Origin: Falsiruegeria litorea R37
GTDB lineage: Bacteria > Pseudomonadota > Alphaproteobacteria > Rhodobacterales > Rhodobacteraceae
Direction of reading: 5' to 3'
DNA: 64,000 bases
NCBI RefSeq assembly: GCF_900172225.1
Contig: NZ_FWFO01000001.1
Location: 1,426,001 to 1,490,000, forward strand
Shown: positions 43,986-53,771 of the stretch, one piece after another
Layout of the letters: each line of letters starts with the position of its first letter
How positions within the stretch are numbered: position 1 is the stretch's first letter
Made by a program: the position numbers and the translations under genes
The notes under the pieces: generated by a model
Told to the model about the DNA's origin: nothing
Seen by the model: the letters and a program-made list of their open reading frames with translations, nothing else
Databases searched by the model: none

Positions 43986-44082
43986 GAAGACACCGAGCAC
44001 TGGCAATTGGGACTTGGCCTATGAGCGGCTTTAGGCAGATGTCCACTTTGACCGAACTTAGGCTTGCCTTGGGTATTGAGAG

Positions 44083-44103
44083 TGGCGGGCCTTAGGCCCG
44101 CCA
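44083..44103. other. GC-rich hairpin after the ClC gene
   Basis: TGGCGGGCC-TTA-GGCCCGCCA is a perfect 9-bp inverted repeat about 100 bases after the stop codon. No T-run follows on either strand. It may stabilise the mRNA 3' end. Confidence 0.5.
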
Positions 44104-44410
44104 TTGGGGCGTCTTAAGCCAGAAGAGGTAAAACAGGCTCACCTTTATCAAACGCGACCATGGGTCACGCAACCGGTCGGGCGTTTATGGGAGAGACCTT
44201 AAGGGGAACAGATTGAAACGGGTTCAATGGCAGCATTCAGCGAGCGGTCTCTGACGCAGAAAGGTTGACCGCTGGTTCCTTTCCCTTTTCCGATGCGCAT
44301 GAGGGTGGCGTCGAAAGCCGCTTTTGCGTTGAAATTTAATTTGTCTCGCCAGCGACTGTATCCTGCTTGCATTGTCGAAAAACGCAGGCCGGATTTTTGA
44401 GGTGCAACCC

Positions 44411-44455
44411 AAACGGGCGCATCAGCAAAGTGATGCGCCCGTTTAATTTGTGTTC
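44411..44455 (+). terminator. Strong terminator hairpin in the gap before the DUF427 gene
   Basis: AAACGGGCGCATCA (44411-44424) pairs perfectly over 14 bp with TGATGCGCCCGTTT (44431-44444), with a 6-nt loop. On the plus strand TTTAATTTGTGTT follows, a better U-tract than on the minus strand. It could end the ClC transcript, an unannotated plus-strand RNA, or in the other direction the DUF427 gene. Confidence 0.75.
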
Positions 44456-44491
44456 AGTTGAACTCGGCTGGGCCAGTGAGGGTGATACCCC

Positions 44492-44836
44492 TCATAGTTG
44501 TTCGACAGTCACGCCGTCGCGCAGGTGGAAGGCAAGATAATCTTTGATCTGGGCCACGGCTTCAATGGGCGCCTCGTACGACCAGGCTGCATCCTTGGTG
44601 ACGGACGAGCGGTTGACGATCGAGAAATAGGTTGCATCGCCCTTGTGCGGGCAATGGGTGGTCTTGTCGGACACATCCAGGAACGCCATCGCGATGTCCT
44701 TGCGGGGGAAGTAGATCACCGGATCCATGTCGCCTTCGCTCAACTCCAGCACCTCGCTGCTTTCGCCAAGGATGGCCCCGCCGGAACGTACGCTCCATTT
44801 GCCGCCCGGTTTTCGGATCTTGATGTGATCTGTCAT
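44492..44836 (-). CDS. DUF427 domain protein
   Basis: A 114-residue single-domain protein of family DUF427. Recognisable parts are IYFPRKDIAMAFLDVSDKTTHCPHKGDATYFSI (quoted in part, about 41-73), with the conserved T-x-C-P-x-K-G-D-A-x-Y-x-S/I pattern, and AAWSYEAPIEAVAQIKDYLAFH near the end. The fold is a small beta-barrel; biochemical function is unknown. It lies 80 bp downstream of the aminopeptidase gene start-strand-wise on the same strand, with its own ATG at 44836. Confidence 0.88.
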   Translation of the reverse strand: MTDHIKIRKPGGKWSVRSGGAILGESSEVLELSEGDMDPVIYFPRKDIAMAFLDVSDKTTHCPHKGDATYFSIVNRSSVTKDAAWSYEAPIEAVAQIKDYLAFHLRDGVTVEQL

Positions 44837-44916
44837 GTTGTCTCCTTCCCCATCGTCTTAGTGGTGGGCGGTCTTGTCGCCCGCCCGTGTAACAGCCTTG
44901 TGTCAGACCTCTTGTG

Positions 44917-46707
44917 TCAAACTGGCGCGGTTGCGGCGTCCAGCCACTGGCGCGCCTGCGGTCCCACACGTGGGCCGATCTTTTCGGCCACATCGCGGTG
45001 ATAGGCGTTCAGCCAATCCCGTTCTTCGGCGGACAACATATCCACGACGATCAGGCGGCGGTCAATGGGGGCAAAGGTCAAAGTCCGCCACGACAGCATC
45101 GCCCGTTCCCGGTCCGAGGTCGCCAGGTCCGGCGCCTCTTGCACCACCACCAGGTTTTCGATGCGGATGCCAAAGGCGCCTTCGCGGTAATACCCCGGCT
45201 CGTTTGACAGGATCATGCCCGGCTCAAACGGCACGTGGCTGGTGCGCGCAAGACGCTGCGGGCCTTCGTGAACGCTCAGGTAGGCCCCAACGCCGTGCCC
45301 GACCCCGTGGTTGAAATCCTGCCCGGCCAGCCACAGTGGCATGCGCGCGACGCATTCGATGTCACGACCCGCAAGTCCAGCAGGCCAACGCAGCATCGAC
45401 ATGGCGATCATGCCTTTGAGGACACGGGTGAAACAGGCTTTCTCCTCGTCGCCGACCTCGCCAATTGCAATGGTGCGGGTGATGTCGGTGGTGCCGTCCA
45501 GATATTGCCCGCCGCTGTCCAGAACCAGCAGGTGGCCGTCCTGGATCGTGCTGTCGGTTTCTTCGGTCACGCGGTAGTGCATGATCGCGCCATTGGGACC
45601 GGTGCCCGAGATCGTCTCGAAGCTGATGTCCTGCAGGGCGTTGTCGGTGCGACGACGGGCTTCAAGCTCGGTGACCACCTGCGTTTCGGTCAGGGAGCCG
45701 GGTTCTTGCGCGTCGAGCCAGGCCAGCAATTCCACAATGGCCGCCCCGTCGCGCAGATGCGCCTCGGCCGAGCCCTCGATTTCGGCGGCGTTCTTGCGCG
45801 CCTTGGGCAGGGCGCAGGGATCGCCCGCATCCACCATCCGATCACCCAGGATGTCGGCCACCTTCTGCGGCACGGTGCCTGCGTCGACCTGGACTTGGCC
45901 AGCAAGCGTATCGACGGCGGTCAGGAAGTCCGCAGGATCGTGGATGGCCACCGTGTCGGGGAAATGATCACCCAGTTCCTTGAGCTTTTCGGCGGCCATG
46001 AACAGATCCACTGCGCCGGTGTCGTGCAGGATGGCAAAGCCATGGGCCACCGGGTTGCGCGGAATGTCGGCGCCGCGAATGTTTAACAGCCACATGATCG
46101 AATCCGGCAAGGTGATCACGGCGGAACCATGCCCTGCTTTTGCCAGATCTGCGGCCAGTCGCGTCGTCTTCTCAGCCGCGCTTTCCCCTGCAAACTCAAG
46201 CGGATGGGCCTTGACCGGGTTCATCGGCGGTTCAGGCTGATCCTCCCAGATTGCATCGACCAGGTTTTCGGTGCGGATCAACTCGATGCCCGAGCCCTTG
46301 AGTTCTTTTTCGGCCTGCGTGATCTGGCCTGCGGAATGCAGCCAGGCGTCGTACCCAACCTTGCCGCCGTTTGGCAGCTGTTCTTTCAGCCAGACCGACA
46401 GGGTGATGTCGGGCCAGGGGACGGGCGTGTATTCCGCAGCGACCTGCGCCTTGACCTGGGTGCGATAGCGCCCGTCGATGAAAACGCCTGCGATCTGCTC
46501 CAGCACCACGCAGAACCCGGCCGAGCCGGTAAAGCCGGTCAGCCAGGCCAGCCGCTCATCACGGGCCGCGACATATTCACCCTGATGCGCATCGGCGCGG
46601 GGCACCAGGAAGCCATCAAGACCCTGTTTGGCGATCTCGGCGCGCAGGGCGCTAAGGCGCGGAGGGCCTTGCTCGGGACGGGCGGTGACCTCAAAGCTCT
46701 GGAACAT
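44917..46707 (-). CDS. Xaa-Pro aminopeptidase (aminopeptidase P family, M24B)
   Basis: Cleaves the N-terminal residue before proline in peptides. The 596-residue protein has the three-domain plan of the long aminopeptidase P type: two creatinase-like N-terminal domains (about 1-310) and a pita-bread catalytic domain (about 320-540). Metal ligands are visible as LDSGGQYLDGTTDITRT (two Asp), GHGVGAYLSVHEGP (His) and ILSNEPGYYREGAFGIRIEN (two Glu, quoted whole at 20 residues). A C-terminal tail ends the chain. The ATG at 46707 (MFQSFEVTARPEQG) is preferred to an upstream codon. Confidence 0.94.
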   Translation of the reverse strand: MFQSFEVTARPEQGPPRLSALRAEIAKQGLDGFLVPRADAHQGEYVAARDERLAWLTGFTGSAGFCVVLEQIAGVFIDGRYRTQVKAQVAAEYTPVPWPDITLSVWLKEQLPNGGKVGYDAWLHSAGQITQAEKELKGSGIELIRTENLVDAIWEDQPEPPMNPVKAHPLEFAGESAAEKTTRLAADLAKAGHGSAVITLPDSIMWLLNIRGADIPRNPVAHGFAILHDTGAVDLFMAAEKLKELGDHFPDTVAIHDPADFLTAVDTLAGQVQVDAGTVPQKVADILGDRMVDAGDPCALPKARKNAAEIEGSAEAHLRDGAAIVELLAWLDAQEPGSLTETQVVTELEARRRTDNALQDISFETISGTGPNGAIMHYRVTEETDSTIQDGHLLVLDSGGQYLDGTTDITRTIAIGEVGDEEKACFTRVLKGMIAMSMLRWPAGLAGRDIECVARMPLWLAGQDFNHGVGHGVGAYLSVHEGPQRLARTSHVPFEPGMILSNEPGYYREGAFGIRIENLVVVQEAPDLATSDRERAMLSWRTLTFAPIDRRLIVVDMLSAEERDWLNAYHRDVAEKIGPRVGPQARQWLDAATAPV

Positions 46708-46821
46708 GGGGGCCTCATCTGTGGTGTCTTGGGTTGGGCGAAAGGTGAGGGGCCAGCGCGGAAATGTCCAGACGGGAAAGCGTGGTCTTGGCAATCGCTG
46801 GGACGTGGCTAAGGTGGTGGC

Positions 46822-47178
46822 ATGATACGATATCTTGCCGCGATCCTATGTCTTGCCTGTCCTGCCGTCGCACAGGAGCAGTCGGAATTTGTGGAGCGGG
46901 CCCGCCAAACCGCGGCCGAGGCCATAGCCAAGAACATGAGTGATCCGTCCAATCCGGGACAGGCAGGCGTGTCGCGGGTGTTTGCGAAAAACGGGCTTCC
47001 GGCCCTGTGTTCGGTGACGGATGCGCACACGCCCGGGGGCACCTACATCGGGCGGACCTATTGGGAGGTCACGCTGAACCAGGACGGGACAGAGGTTGTG
47101 AGCACGCGAAATGTGACTGGTCTGATCTCGGACTGTTACGGCGAGGACTATCAGGCGTTTCGTGAGATATTGGAATAG
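46822..47178 (+). CDS. Hypothetical secreted protein (118 aa)
   Basis: A signal peptide (MIRYLAAILCLACPAVAQ, cleavage after AVA) precedes about 100 mature residues. These include an N-terminal helix QSEFVERARQTAAEAIAKN and a beta-rich rest with TYIGRTYWEVTLNQDGTEVV. Two cysteines (CSVTDAHTPGG and DCYGEDY) could form one disulfide. I do not recognise the family. It is divergent from the aminopeptidase gene and is followed by repeat element S. Confidence 0.7.
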   Translation: MIRYLAAILCLACPAVAQEQSEFVERARQTAAEAIAKNMSDPSNPGQAGVSRVFAKNGLPALCSVTDAHTPGGTYIGRTYWEVTLNQDGTEVVSTRNVTGLISDCYGEDYQAFREILE

Positions 47179-47184
47179 CGGGAA

Positions 47185-47242
47185 GGGGGCGCTGCCCCCG
47201 TCGCTGCGCTCCTCCCCCGGGGTATTTCTGAAAAGGTGAAGA
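47185..47242 (+). repeat. Short intergenic element S, copy 2
   Basis: GGGGGC-GCTG-CCCCC hairpin, GTCGCTGCGCTCCTCCCCC, then GGTATTTCTGAAAAGGTGAAG. It matches the element at 23754-23810 module by module, and again lies within about 10 bases of a plus-strand stop codon. Confidence 0.6.
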
Positions 47243-47275
47243 AGGGGCGGCAGTGGAAGGCCGCACCGTTCTGGA

Positions 47276-49153
47276 TCAGCTTGCGCGTTTCATACCCATC
47301 ACCCGGGCGCGGGCGCGGGGGTCGCTGTCGAAGAGGGCGGCCAGTTGTTCGGTCATTGCGCCTGCCAATTGCTCGACGTCGGTGATGGTCACCGCGCGGT
47401 CGTAGTAGCGGGTGACGTCATGGCCGATGCCGATCGCCAGCAGTTCCACCATCTTGCGTTTTTCCACCATGGCGATCACGTCGCGCAGGTGTTTTTCCAG
47501 ATAGTTGGCGGGGTTGACCGACAGGGTGCTGTCATCCACCGGTGCGCCGTCCGAGATCACCATCAGGATCTTGCGCTGCTCACGCCGCGCCATCATCCGG
47601 CGGTGCGCCCATTCCAGCGCCTCGCCGTCGATGTTTTCCTTCAAGAGCCCCTCTTTCATCATCAGACCCAGGTTGGGACGGGCACGGCGCCAGGGCGAGT
47701 CGGCCCCCTTGTAGATGATGTGACGCAGGTCATTGAGGCGGCCTGGTTGTTGTGGGCGACCGTCGTTCAACCACGCCTCGCGCGCTTGGCCACCTTTCCA
47801 GGCGCGGGTGGTGAAGCCCAGGATCTCGACCTTGACGTTGCAGCGTTCCAGCGTGCGCGCCAGAACATCGGCACAGATCGCTGCGATCGAGATCGGGCGG
47901 CCGCGCATCGAGCCGGAGTTGTCCAGCAGAAGCGTCACCACGGTGTCGCGGAATTCGGTGTCTTTTTCCACCTTGAACGACAGTGGCGTGGTGGGGTTGG
48001 CCACAACACGCGCCAGACGGCCCGCATCCAGGATGCCCTCTTCGCGGTCGAACTCCCAGCTGCGGTTTTGCTGCGCCTGCAGGCGGCGTTGCAGCTTGTT
48101 GGCCAATCGGCTCACTGCGCCCTTGAGCGGCTCCAGCTGCTGATCAAGATAGGCGCGCAGACGTTCCAGCTCGGCAGGCTCGGCCAGATCTTCGGCGGCG
48201 ATTTCCTCATCATGTTCAGAGAGATAGACCAGATAGTCGGGGTCGGCATCCGAGACGGGCTGCGGTGCAGGTGGCTCCAGCGGGGCCTCGCCTTCGGGCA
48301 TCTCGGCCTCTTCGCCAAGCTCCTCATCGGCCATTTCGTCCATCGAGACCTGGGCCTGGGATTGGTCCTGCTGCTCTTCCTGCGATTGCTCGGGGTTGGC
48401 GTCAGCGTCTTCCTGATCCTGGTCGTCCTGACCGGTGCTGTCGGGATCGGGTTGCTCTTCAGCGTCGTCCTCGGCCTGATCCTCCTGGTCTTCGTCCAAC
48501 TCGTCGGGGTCATCACCCAACTGGTCACCGTATCCCAGATCCTCGATCACCTGGCGGGCGAATTTGGCGAACTCGGCCTGATCGCTGAGCATGTCCTGAA
48601 GGTTGTCCAGCGTGCCGCCAGCCTGCTCCTCGATGAAGCCGCGCCACAGGTCCATGACGTTGGCCGCAGCCGCAGGCAGCTCTCGCCCGGTGGCGAGATG
48701 GCGGATCAGGTAGCCGGCCGCGACGGGCAGGGGGGCATCGGCGGCCTGGGTGCATTGGTCATAGCCCCGGCGCAGCGCTTCATGCGTGATTTTGACGTCG
48801 ATGTTGGACGCAGTGCCCGGCATATCGCGGGCGCCCATGGCCTCGCACCGGGCGGTTTCCATCGCCTCATAGAGATCGCGCGCCATGTTGCCCGGAGGGG
48901 CATAGCGGGCGTGGGTTTCGGCGTTGTGGTACTTGCGTTGCAAGGCCAGGGCGTCGGCGGTGCCGCGAGCTAGCAGAACCTCTTCGCGGGACATGCGGCG
49001 GCTGACCTGGGGCAACCGCATCGAGTCGCCCGACACGCCCGAGGGATCGACCGTATAGGTTACGTTCAGCTCAGGATCGTCGGCCATGACCTTGGTGGCC
49101 TCGGCCAGGGCCTTTTTGAACGGATCGGCGGGGTTGTCGTTGGGCTTTTTCAT
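47276..49153 (-). CDS. cobT: Cobaltochelatase subunit CobT
   Basis: Part of the aerobic CobN-CobS-CobT complex that inserts cobalt into hydrogenobyrinic acid a,c-diamide in cobalamin synthesis. The 625-residue protein has an N-terminal domain (about 1-205), a strongly acidic low-complexity stretch (about 210-310, runs of D, E and Q), and a C-terminal von Willebrand A domain. The MIDAS motif is [14 protein letters not shown] (about 414-427). The acidic segment is normal for CobT. cobS lies directly upstream on the same strand; cobN is not in the window. Confidence 0.96.
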   Translation of the reverse strand: MKKPNDNPADPFKKALAEATKVMADDPELNVTYTVDPSGVSGDSMRLPQVSRRMSREEVLLARGTADALALQRKYHNAETHARYAPPGNMARDLYEAMETARCEAMGARDMPGTASNIDVKITHEALRRGYDQCTQAADAPLPVAAGYLIRHLATGRELPAAAANVMDLWRGFIEEQAGGTLDNLQDMLSDQAEFAKFARQVIEDLGYGDQLGDDPDELDEDQEDQAEDDAEEQPDPDSTGQDDQDQEDADANPEQSQEEQQDQSQAQVSMDEMADEELGEEAEMPEGEAPLEPPAPQPVSDADPDYLVYLSEHDEEIAAEDLAEPAELERLRAYLDQQLEPLKGAVSRLANKLQRRLQAQQNRSWEFDREEGILDAGRLARVVANPTTPLSFKVEKDTEFRDTVVTLLLDNSGSMRGRPISIAAICADVLARTLERCNVKVEILGFTTRAWKGGQAREAWLNDGRPQQPGRLNDLRHIIYKGADSPWRRARPNLGLMMKEGLLKENIDGEALEWAHRRMMARREQRKILMVISDGAPVDDSTLSVNPANYLEKHLRDVIAMVEKRKMVELLAIGIGHDVTRYYDRAVTITDVEQLAGAMTEQLAALFDSDPRARARVMGMKRAS

Positions 49154-49309
49154 GATCGCATGCTGTCCTTGGTCGAAGCATTCCGTCTTGCGCAGCCGTT
49201 GTCCAGTCTTCTCTCAGGTCGAGAACGTGTTGTGCCCGGCCGCGGGCGGGAAACGAAGTGCCCGCCCATGGGGGCGGACGGGCACTGCCCGGCGTACCGC
49301 CGGGCCAGG

Positions 49310-50296
49310 TTATCCCATGCTCGTGCTTGCAGCGCTTTCGGGCAGCTCTTCGTCAAAGCAGCGCTGATAGAACTCGGCCACGGTCTGACGCTCCAGCTCG
49401 TCACATTTGTTCAGGAACGACAGGCGGAAGGCATAGCCCACATCGCGGAAGATCTCGGCGTTTTGGGCCCAGTTGATCACGGTACGGGGTGACATGACGG
49501 TCGACAGGTCGCCGTTCATGAAGGCGGTCCGGGTCAGGTCGGCAACAGTCACCATCTGGCTGACGGTCTTGCGGCCATCGGCGGTGTTGTAATGCGGCGC
49601 CTTGGACAGGACGATCATCGTTTCGGCGTCATGACTGAGATAGTTCAGCGTCGAGACCAGCGACCAGCGGTCCATCTGGGCCTGGTTGATCTGCTGGGTA
49701 CCGTGATAAAGGCCCGTGGTGTCGCCCAGACCGACGGTGTTTGCGGTGGCAAACAGGCGGAAATGCGGGTTGGGCGTGATGATCTCGTTCTGGTCCATCA
49801 GGGTCAGCTTGCCGTCATGCTCCAGAACGCGCTGGATCACGAACATCACGTCAGCGCGGCCGGCATCGTATTCGTCGAACACTATGGCAACGGGGTTGCG
49901 CAAAGCCCAGGGCAGGATGCCCTCGTGGAATTCGGTGACCTGCTTGCCGTCGCGCAGTTTGATCGCGTCCTTGCCGATCAGGTCGATCCGGCTGATGTGG
50001 CTGTCCAGGTTTACACGCACGGCGGGCCAGTTCAGGCGCGCGGCGACCTGTTCGATGTGGGTCGATTTGCCTGTGCCATGATAGCCCTGCACCATGACGC
50101 GGCGGTTGTGGCTGAAACCGGCCAGGATCGCCATCGTGGTGTCGGGGTCAAACTTGTAGGTGTGGTCGATTTCGGGCACGCGGTCCGAGCGTTCCGCAAA
50201 TCCTTTGACCGTCATGTCGGTGTCGATGCCGAACACCTCACGGACCGAGATTTCTTCGGTGGGTTTTGCGTTGATGTCGAGCATCCCGTCAGCCAT
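49310..50296 (-). CDS. cobS: Cobaltochelatase AAA+ subunit CobS
   Basis: The MoxR-type AAA+ motor of the aerobic cobaltochelatase; with CobT it forms the ring that powers CobN. The 328-residue protein has Walker [10 protein letters not shown] (71-79), Walker [17 protein letters not shown], sensor-type [11 protein letters not shown] and the C-terminal helical domain. I chose [11 protein letters not shown] at 50296 because it matches the family length; a longer frame upstream is not conserved-looking. It lies 156 bp upstream of cobT. Both genes probably form one unit. Confidence 0.96.
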   Translation of the reverse strand: MADGMLDINAKPTEEISVREVFGIDTDMTVKGFAERSDRVPEIDHTYKFDPDTTMAILAGFSHNRRVMVQGYHGTGKSTHIEQVAARLNWPAVRVNLDSHISRIDLIGKDAIKLRDGKQVTEFHEGILPWALRNPVAIVFDEYDAGRADVMFVIQRVLEHDGKLTLMDQNEIITPNPHFRLFATANTVGLGDTTGLYHGTQQINQAQMDRWSLVSTLNYLSHDAETMIVLSKAPHYNTADGRKTVSQMVTVADLTRTAFMNGDLSTVMSPRTVINWAQNAEIFRDVGYAFRLSFLNKCDELERQTVAEFYQRCFDEELPESAASTSMG

Positions 50297-50618
50297 TCCA
50301 GTCGTCCTTATCCTGTCGGCCCCTCCCAACGGGGCGTGGTCCAGCGTTTGGTGCAACATCTTTGGGGCAAGGGCAAGGGGAACCACGCGTTCCAATCAGC
50401 TGTGCCGAAAAAAGGTTGTGAACTGGACTTATGGTGTGCGTCGTTTGCGCCAAATCTGCCGGGTTTTGACATGGCACGCACCTGAGCAGCCTCTGGCATG
50501 GGAAAACAATGGGACGATCACTCGATGCGCGCTATACTCAGCGTATTGAACCGGGTCGCCATACTATGACTACTCCGGCGACCCTGAATTCCAACACATG
50601 TTGTTTTTGGGGAGAAAA

Positions 50619-52163
50619 ATGACTGGACTAAGCCATTTCAGAAAGACGTTGCTGGCAGGCGCCATTGGCCTTGCAGGGACGGGGGCCGCATTTGCCCAGG
50701 AAAAGCCGATGAATTTCCTGATCATCTGGGGCGATGACATCGGGTACTGGAACGTCAGCGCCTACAATCAGGGTATGATGGGGTATGAGACCCCCAACAT
50801 TGACCGGATCGCCAAAGAGGGGATGTTGTTCACCCATGGCTATGGCGAGCAATCCTGTACTGCGGGGCGCGCGTCTTTCGTGACCGGGCAATCGGGGTTC
50901 CGCACAGGATTGCTCAAGGTTGGGTTGCCCGGCGCCAAAGAGGGGATCAGTGAGAAAGACCCCACTATCGCCGAATACATGAAGTCCAAGGGCTACATGA
51001 CGGCCCAATATGGCAAAAACCATCTGGGGGATCTGGACGAGCACCTGCCGACAAATCACGGATTTGATGAGTTTTTTGGCAACCTCTATCACCTGAACGC
51101 CGAAGAAGAGCCGGAAAACGCGGACTATCCCAAGGACCCTGCCTTTCGCGAGCAATTTGGTCCACGTGGCGTGATTAAATCCTCGGCCGATGGTAGCGTC
51201 GAGGACACCGGGCCGCTGACCCGCAAGCGGATGGAGACCATTGATGAAGAGGTCACCGCCGGGGCTCTGGACTTCATCGACCGCGCAGCCGAGCAGGAGA
51301 AGCCGTTTTTCCTTTGGTACAACACCACCCGGATGCACATTCATACCCACCTCAAGGAAGAGAGCGAAGGCGTAACCGGTCTGGGGGTCTATCCGGACGG
51401 AATGGTCGAACATGACAAGATGGTCGGCCAGATGCTCGACAAGCTGGATGAGCTTGGCATCGCAGACAACACCGTGGTGATGTATTCGACCGACAACGGG
51501 GCCGAGGTGTTCAGCTGGCCCGATGGCGGCACCACGCCGTTCCGGGGCGAGAAGAATGACAATTGGGAAGGTGGGTTCCGTGTTCCGATGATGATCAAAT
51601 GGCCCGGCGTGATCGACCCCGGCAGCCGGTCGAACCAGATCATCAGCCATCTGGATTGGTTCCCGACCTTCATGTCAGCGCTTGGTGATGGCGACATGAA
51701 AGAACGCATGTTGACCGAGGCCCCCTTTGGTGAGGGCAATGAGCCGGTGCACCTGGATGGTTATGACTTCATGCCGTATTTCCGGGGCGAGGCGGAAGAG
51801 GGGCCGCGGCGCGAGTTTCTGTACTTCTCGGACGGCGGAGATCTGATGAACCTGCGCTACAATCGGTGGAAGGTGGTCTTTGCCGAACAGCGGGCACATG
51901 GGTTCGATGTCTGGCAGGAACCGCTGACGTTCCTGCGGTTGCCCAAGATCATCGATCTCTATTCGGATCCGTTCGAGCGGGCCGAGCACGAGTCGATAGG
52001 CTATCCGAAATGGCGTCTGGATCGCACCTATCTGCTGGTGCCGGCCCAGGCGTTCGTGGCGCAGTTCCTGGCCACGTTCCAGGACTACCCGCCGCGCCAG
52101 AAACCGGCGAGCTTTTCGATCGACCAGGTGCTGGAGAGCCTGCAGCGCAATCAGGGCGGTTAA
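50619..52163 (+). CDS. Sulfatase (arylsulfatase family), exported
   Basis: A 514-residue alkaline-phosphatase-fold sulfatase that would hydrolyse sulfate esters in the periplasm. A signal peptide (cleavage after AFA near residue 26) is followed by the metal site WGDDIGYWN (Asp39, Asp40). The formylglycine motif is CTAGR (80-84), with alanine in place of the usual proline of CxPxR; such variants are known. STDNGAEVFSWPDGGTTPFRG (quoted in part) gives the second Asp-Asn metal pair. Substrate unknown; marine sulfated compounds are plausible. GGGGAG before the ATG at 50619 supports the start. It is opposite in strand to the cob genes and has its own terminator. Confidence 0.93.
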   Translation: MTGLSHFRKTLLAGAIGLAGTGAAFAQEKPMNFLIIWGDDIGYWNVSAYNQGMMGYETPNIDRIAKEGMLFTHGYGEQSCTAGRASFVTGQSGFRTGLLKVGLPGAKEGISEKDPTIAEYMKSKGYMTAQYGKNHLGDLDEHLPTNHGFDEFFGNLYHLNAEEEPENADYPKDPAFREQFGPRGVIKSSADGSVEDTGPLTRKRMETIDEEVTAGALDFIDRAAEQEKPFFLWYNTTRMHIHTHLKEESEGVTGLGVYPDGMVEHDKMVGQMLDKLDELGIADNTVVMYSTDNGAEVFSWPDGGTTPFRGEKNDNWEGGFRVPMMIKWPGVIDPGSRSNQIISHLDWFPTFMSALGDGDMKERMLTEAPFGEGNEPVHLDGYDFMPYFRGEAEEGPRREFLYFSDGGDLMNLRYNRWKVVFAEQRAHGFDVWQEPLTFLRLPKIIDLYSDPFERAEHESIGYPKWRLDRTYLLVPAQAFVAQFLATFQDYPPRQKPASFSIDQVLESLQRNQGG

Positions 52164-52182
52164 GTCTGTAGCCCATGAAAAG

Positions 52183-52217
52183 AAAGGCGCGTCAGGGCTT
52201 CCCCGGCGCGCTTTTTC
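52183..52217 (+). terminator. Probable intrinsic terminator of the sulfatase gene
   Basis: AAAG-CGCG-TC...GGG pairs with CCC...GG-CGCG-CTTT with two single-base bulges, and TTTTTC follows. It starts about 20 bases after the stop codon. Confidence 0.6.
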
Positions 52218-52240
52218 GAATTTGCGGTCTATGCAAGGGC

Positions 52241-52329
52241 AGGGGAGGCTCCCGCCCGTCGTCAATTTTTCCTTGCGGAAAAACCTCCTCCCGTTGGGCC
52301 GGGCCGCGCTTCGCGCGGCGGGTTGCGTT
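52241..52329 (+). repeat. Structured intergenic repeat, copy R4 (best defined)
   Basis: Modules in order: GGGGAGGCTCCCGCCCG with TCGTCAA (ending 52265), hairpin TTTTTCC-TTGC-GGAAAAA (52266-52283), CTCCTCCCGTTGGGCCGGGC (52285-52304), hairpin CGCGC-TTC-GCGCG (52305-52317) and GGTTGCGTT (52321-52329). Copies R2 and R3 share the outer blocks but have different internal hairpins. Confidence 0.75.
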
Positions 52330-52357
52330 TGGCCAGCGACCGTTGAGAGTTGGCTAC

Positions 52358-53002
52358 TTAGGGCGCGTTGCGTTGTGAGGGGGCTGTCAGAAAAGCCTCG
52401 GTCGGTGATGCGACCTGATGCTGCGACTTGGCGGCTGCGGCCCACCACAGAAGTTGCTGAAAGCTGCGTCCAAAGTACCCGGTCCAGCGATCTGCATCCA
52501 CGTCTTCGGCAAAGTTTCCGTCCGGCGTCAGCACGTCTTGGGCATGAGGGATGTGGATCATGGCTGAGATCGGCAAACAGCCAAGCTCGCTGAGATAGGT
52601 GCGCATGTTCACTGCCGCCCGCGCACCGCCCCATTGACCTGCGGAATAGGTCACGATGGTGCTTGGTTTGTAGGAAAACAGTGAGCTGCCGAAATGGTTG
52701 AGCAAATCAGCCAAGGCGGGGCTCATGGAATGGTTGTACTCGGGGCTGACCATGACATAGCTGTCGGCTGCTTCGATCTTTTGCGCCAAGGCCTCCATCT
52801 CGGCCGGAACCTGCGACGGGGCATAAGCAAAGTGAGGTTTGAAGCGGCGGGCGAAGTCGTAGTCCAGCGGGTCGATCAGTTCCGCGGCTGCTCCGGCCTC
52901 GGTCAACACGCGCGCGCAGGCCGTGGCCACCCGCGCGCCCAGGCGTCTGGGGCGTGGCGGGCTGCTGTCACGGGTGGATCCCAAGAATACGAGGGTTGTC
53001 AT
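52358..53002 (-). CDS. NADPH-dependent FMN reductase family protein
   Basis: A 214-residue flavodoxin-like protein of the NADPH-dependent FMN reductase family. It has the phosphate-binding opening LVFLGSTRDSSPPRPRRLG, the substrate loop MVSPEYNHSMSPALADLLNH (about 97-116) and VTYSAGQWGGARAAVNMR for the isoalloxazine contact. It may reduce FMN, quinones or azo compounds; the natural substrate is not clear. It ends close to repeat R4 and starts 28 bp after the J-domain gene, so they may be cotranscribed. Confidence 0.88.
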   Translation of the reverse strand: MTTLVFLGSTRDSSPPRPRRLGARVATACARVLTEAGAAAELIDPLDYDFARRFKPHFAYAPSQVPAEMEALAQKIEAADSYVMVSPEYNHSMSPALADLLNHFGSSLFSYKPSTIVTYSAGQWGGARAAVNMRTYLSELGCLPISAMIHIPHAQDVLTPDGNFAEDVDADRWTGYFGRSFQQLLWWAAAAKSQHQVASPTEAFLTAPSQRNAP

Positions 53003-53029
53003 GCTCTCTTCACCCGTCTGCTGGATTGG

Positions 53030-53656
53030 TTACTTGAAGTTCCGGCTTTCCTTGATCTGGTCCCAGGCCCAGACGACTTCTTGTAGCTGTTCTTCCTGGC
53101 TGCGGTCGCCGCCGTTCATGTCAGGGTGCAGCACCTTGATCAGCTTCTTGTAGGCCTTGCGCACCTCGGCTTTGGTCCAGCTGTCTTTCGCCTCGAGAAT
53201 TTCGATGGCGCGACGCTCGGTGGGGGGCAGGCGTTTGCCGCCACCGCCGCCGGTGCGGCCTTTGTTCTGGGTGCCGTTAGCGCCCAATACCTGATGCGGG
53301 TCCTCGATGCCCAGACGGGCCCAGGCGCGCGCTTCGGGGTCGCCCATCGGTTTGGTCTCGCGTTCCCAGACCTTGTCCTTGGATTGCTGCGCGTTCAGCT
53401 CGGCCTCGGTTGTGCCGTCAAAGAAGTTCCATTTGAGATTGTATTCGCGCACGTGCTGCTGGCAGAACCAGTAGAAATCATCCAGAACGTCCGGCGCTTT
53501 GGGCGCGCGGAACTTGCCTGCTTCCTCGCAGCCAGGATGTTCGCAGACGCGCACCGATGTTTCGGATGCACCCGACATGCCCCGACGTCCGCGCGGGTTC
53601 TTTTTCTTTGCGGAGGAGACAGACATATCGAACCCAAAGGGATCTGACTTAGCCAT
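53030..53656 (-). CDS. J-domain (DnaJ-like) protein
   Basis: A 208-residue cochaperone-like protein. The J domain is at the C-terminus (about 148-203) with the HPD tripeptide at 177-179 in KKLIKVLHPDMNGGD. The N-terminal half has a possible zinc-binding pattern CEHPGCEEAG and FYWFCQQHVREYN, then a Gly-rich hinge (about 129-140). In Rhodobacterales I recall this gene beside bolA and upstream of cobS, which fits here except that two genes intervene. It should stimulate DnaK on particular clients, unknown. Confidence 0.9.
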   Translation of the reverse strand: MAKSDPFGFDMSVSSAKKKNPRGRRGMSGASETSVRVCEHPGCEEAGKFRAPKAPDVLDDFYWFCQQHVREYNLKWNFFDGTTEAELNAQQSKDKVWERETKPMGDPEARAWARLGIEDPHQVLGANGTQNKGRTGGGGGKRLPPTERRAIEILEAKDSWTKAEVRKAYKKLIKVLHPDMNGGDRSQEEQLQEVVWAWDQIKESRNFK

Positions 53657-53771
53657 GATGGATACCTTTCGAACGCAACTTCTCGACTCGGAGGCCAGAG
53701 TTTAATCTAAGTGGCGGCAGATAGAAGAGGGCACGGTGAAAAAATCCGTGACAACAGGAAAGAAGACGCCA

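Larger units (their letters stand above)
43986..44491. other. 506-bp gap between the convergent ClC and DUF427 genes
   Basis: Contains the hairpins at 44083-44103 and 44411-44444 and no convincing protein gene. A dyad TTGAA-N5-TTCAA lies near 44215. The 300 bases before the strong terminator are unusually long for a simple 3' region and could encode a small RNA, but no promoter was identified. Confidence 0.5.

Noticed and set aside
44224-44412. 62-codon minus-strand frame before the DUF427 gene
   Set aside because: Basic, low-complexity product without start signals; it overlaps the strong terminator region.
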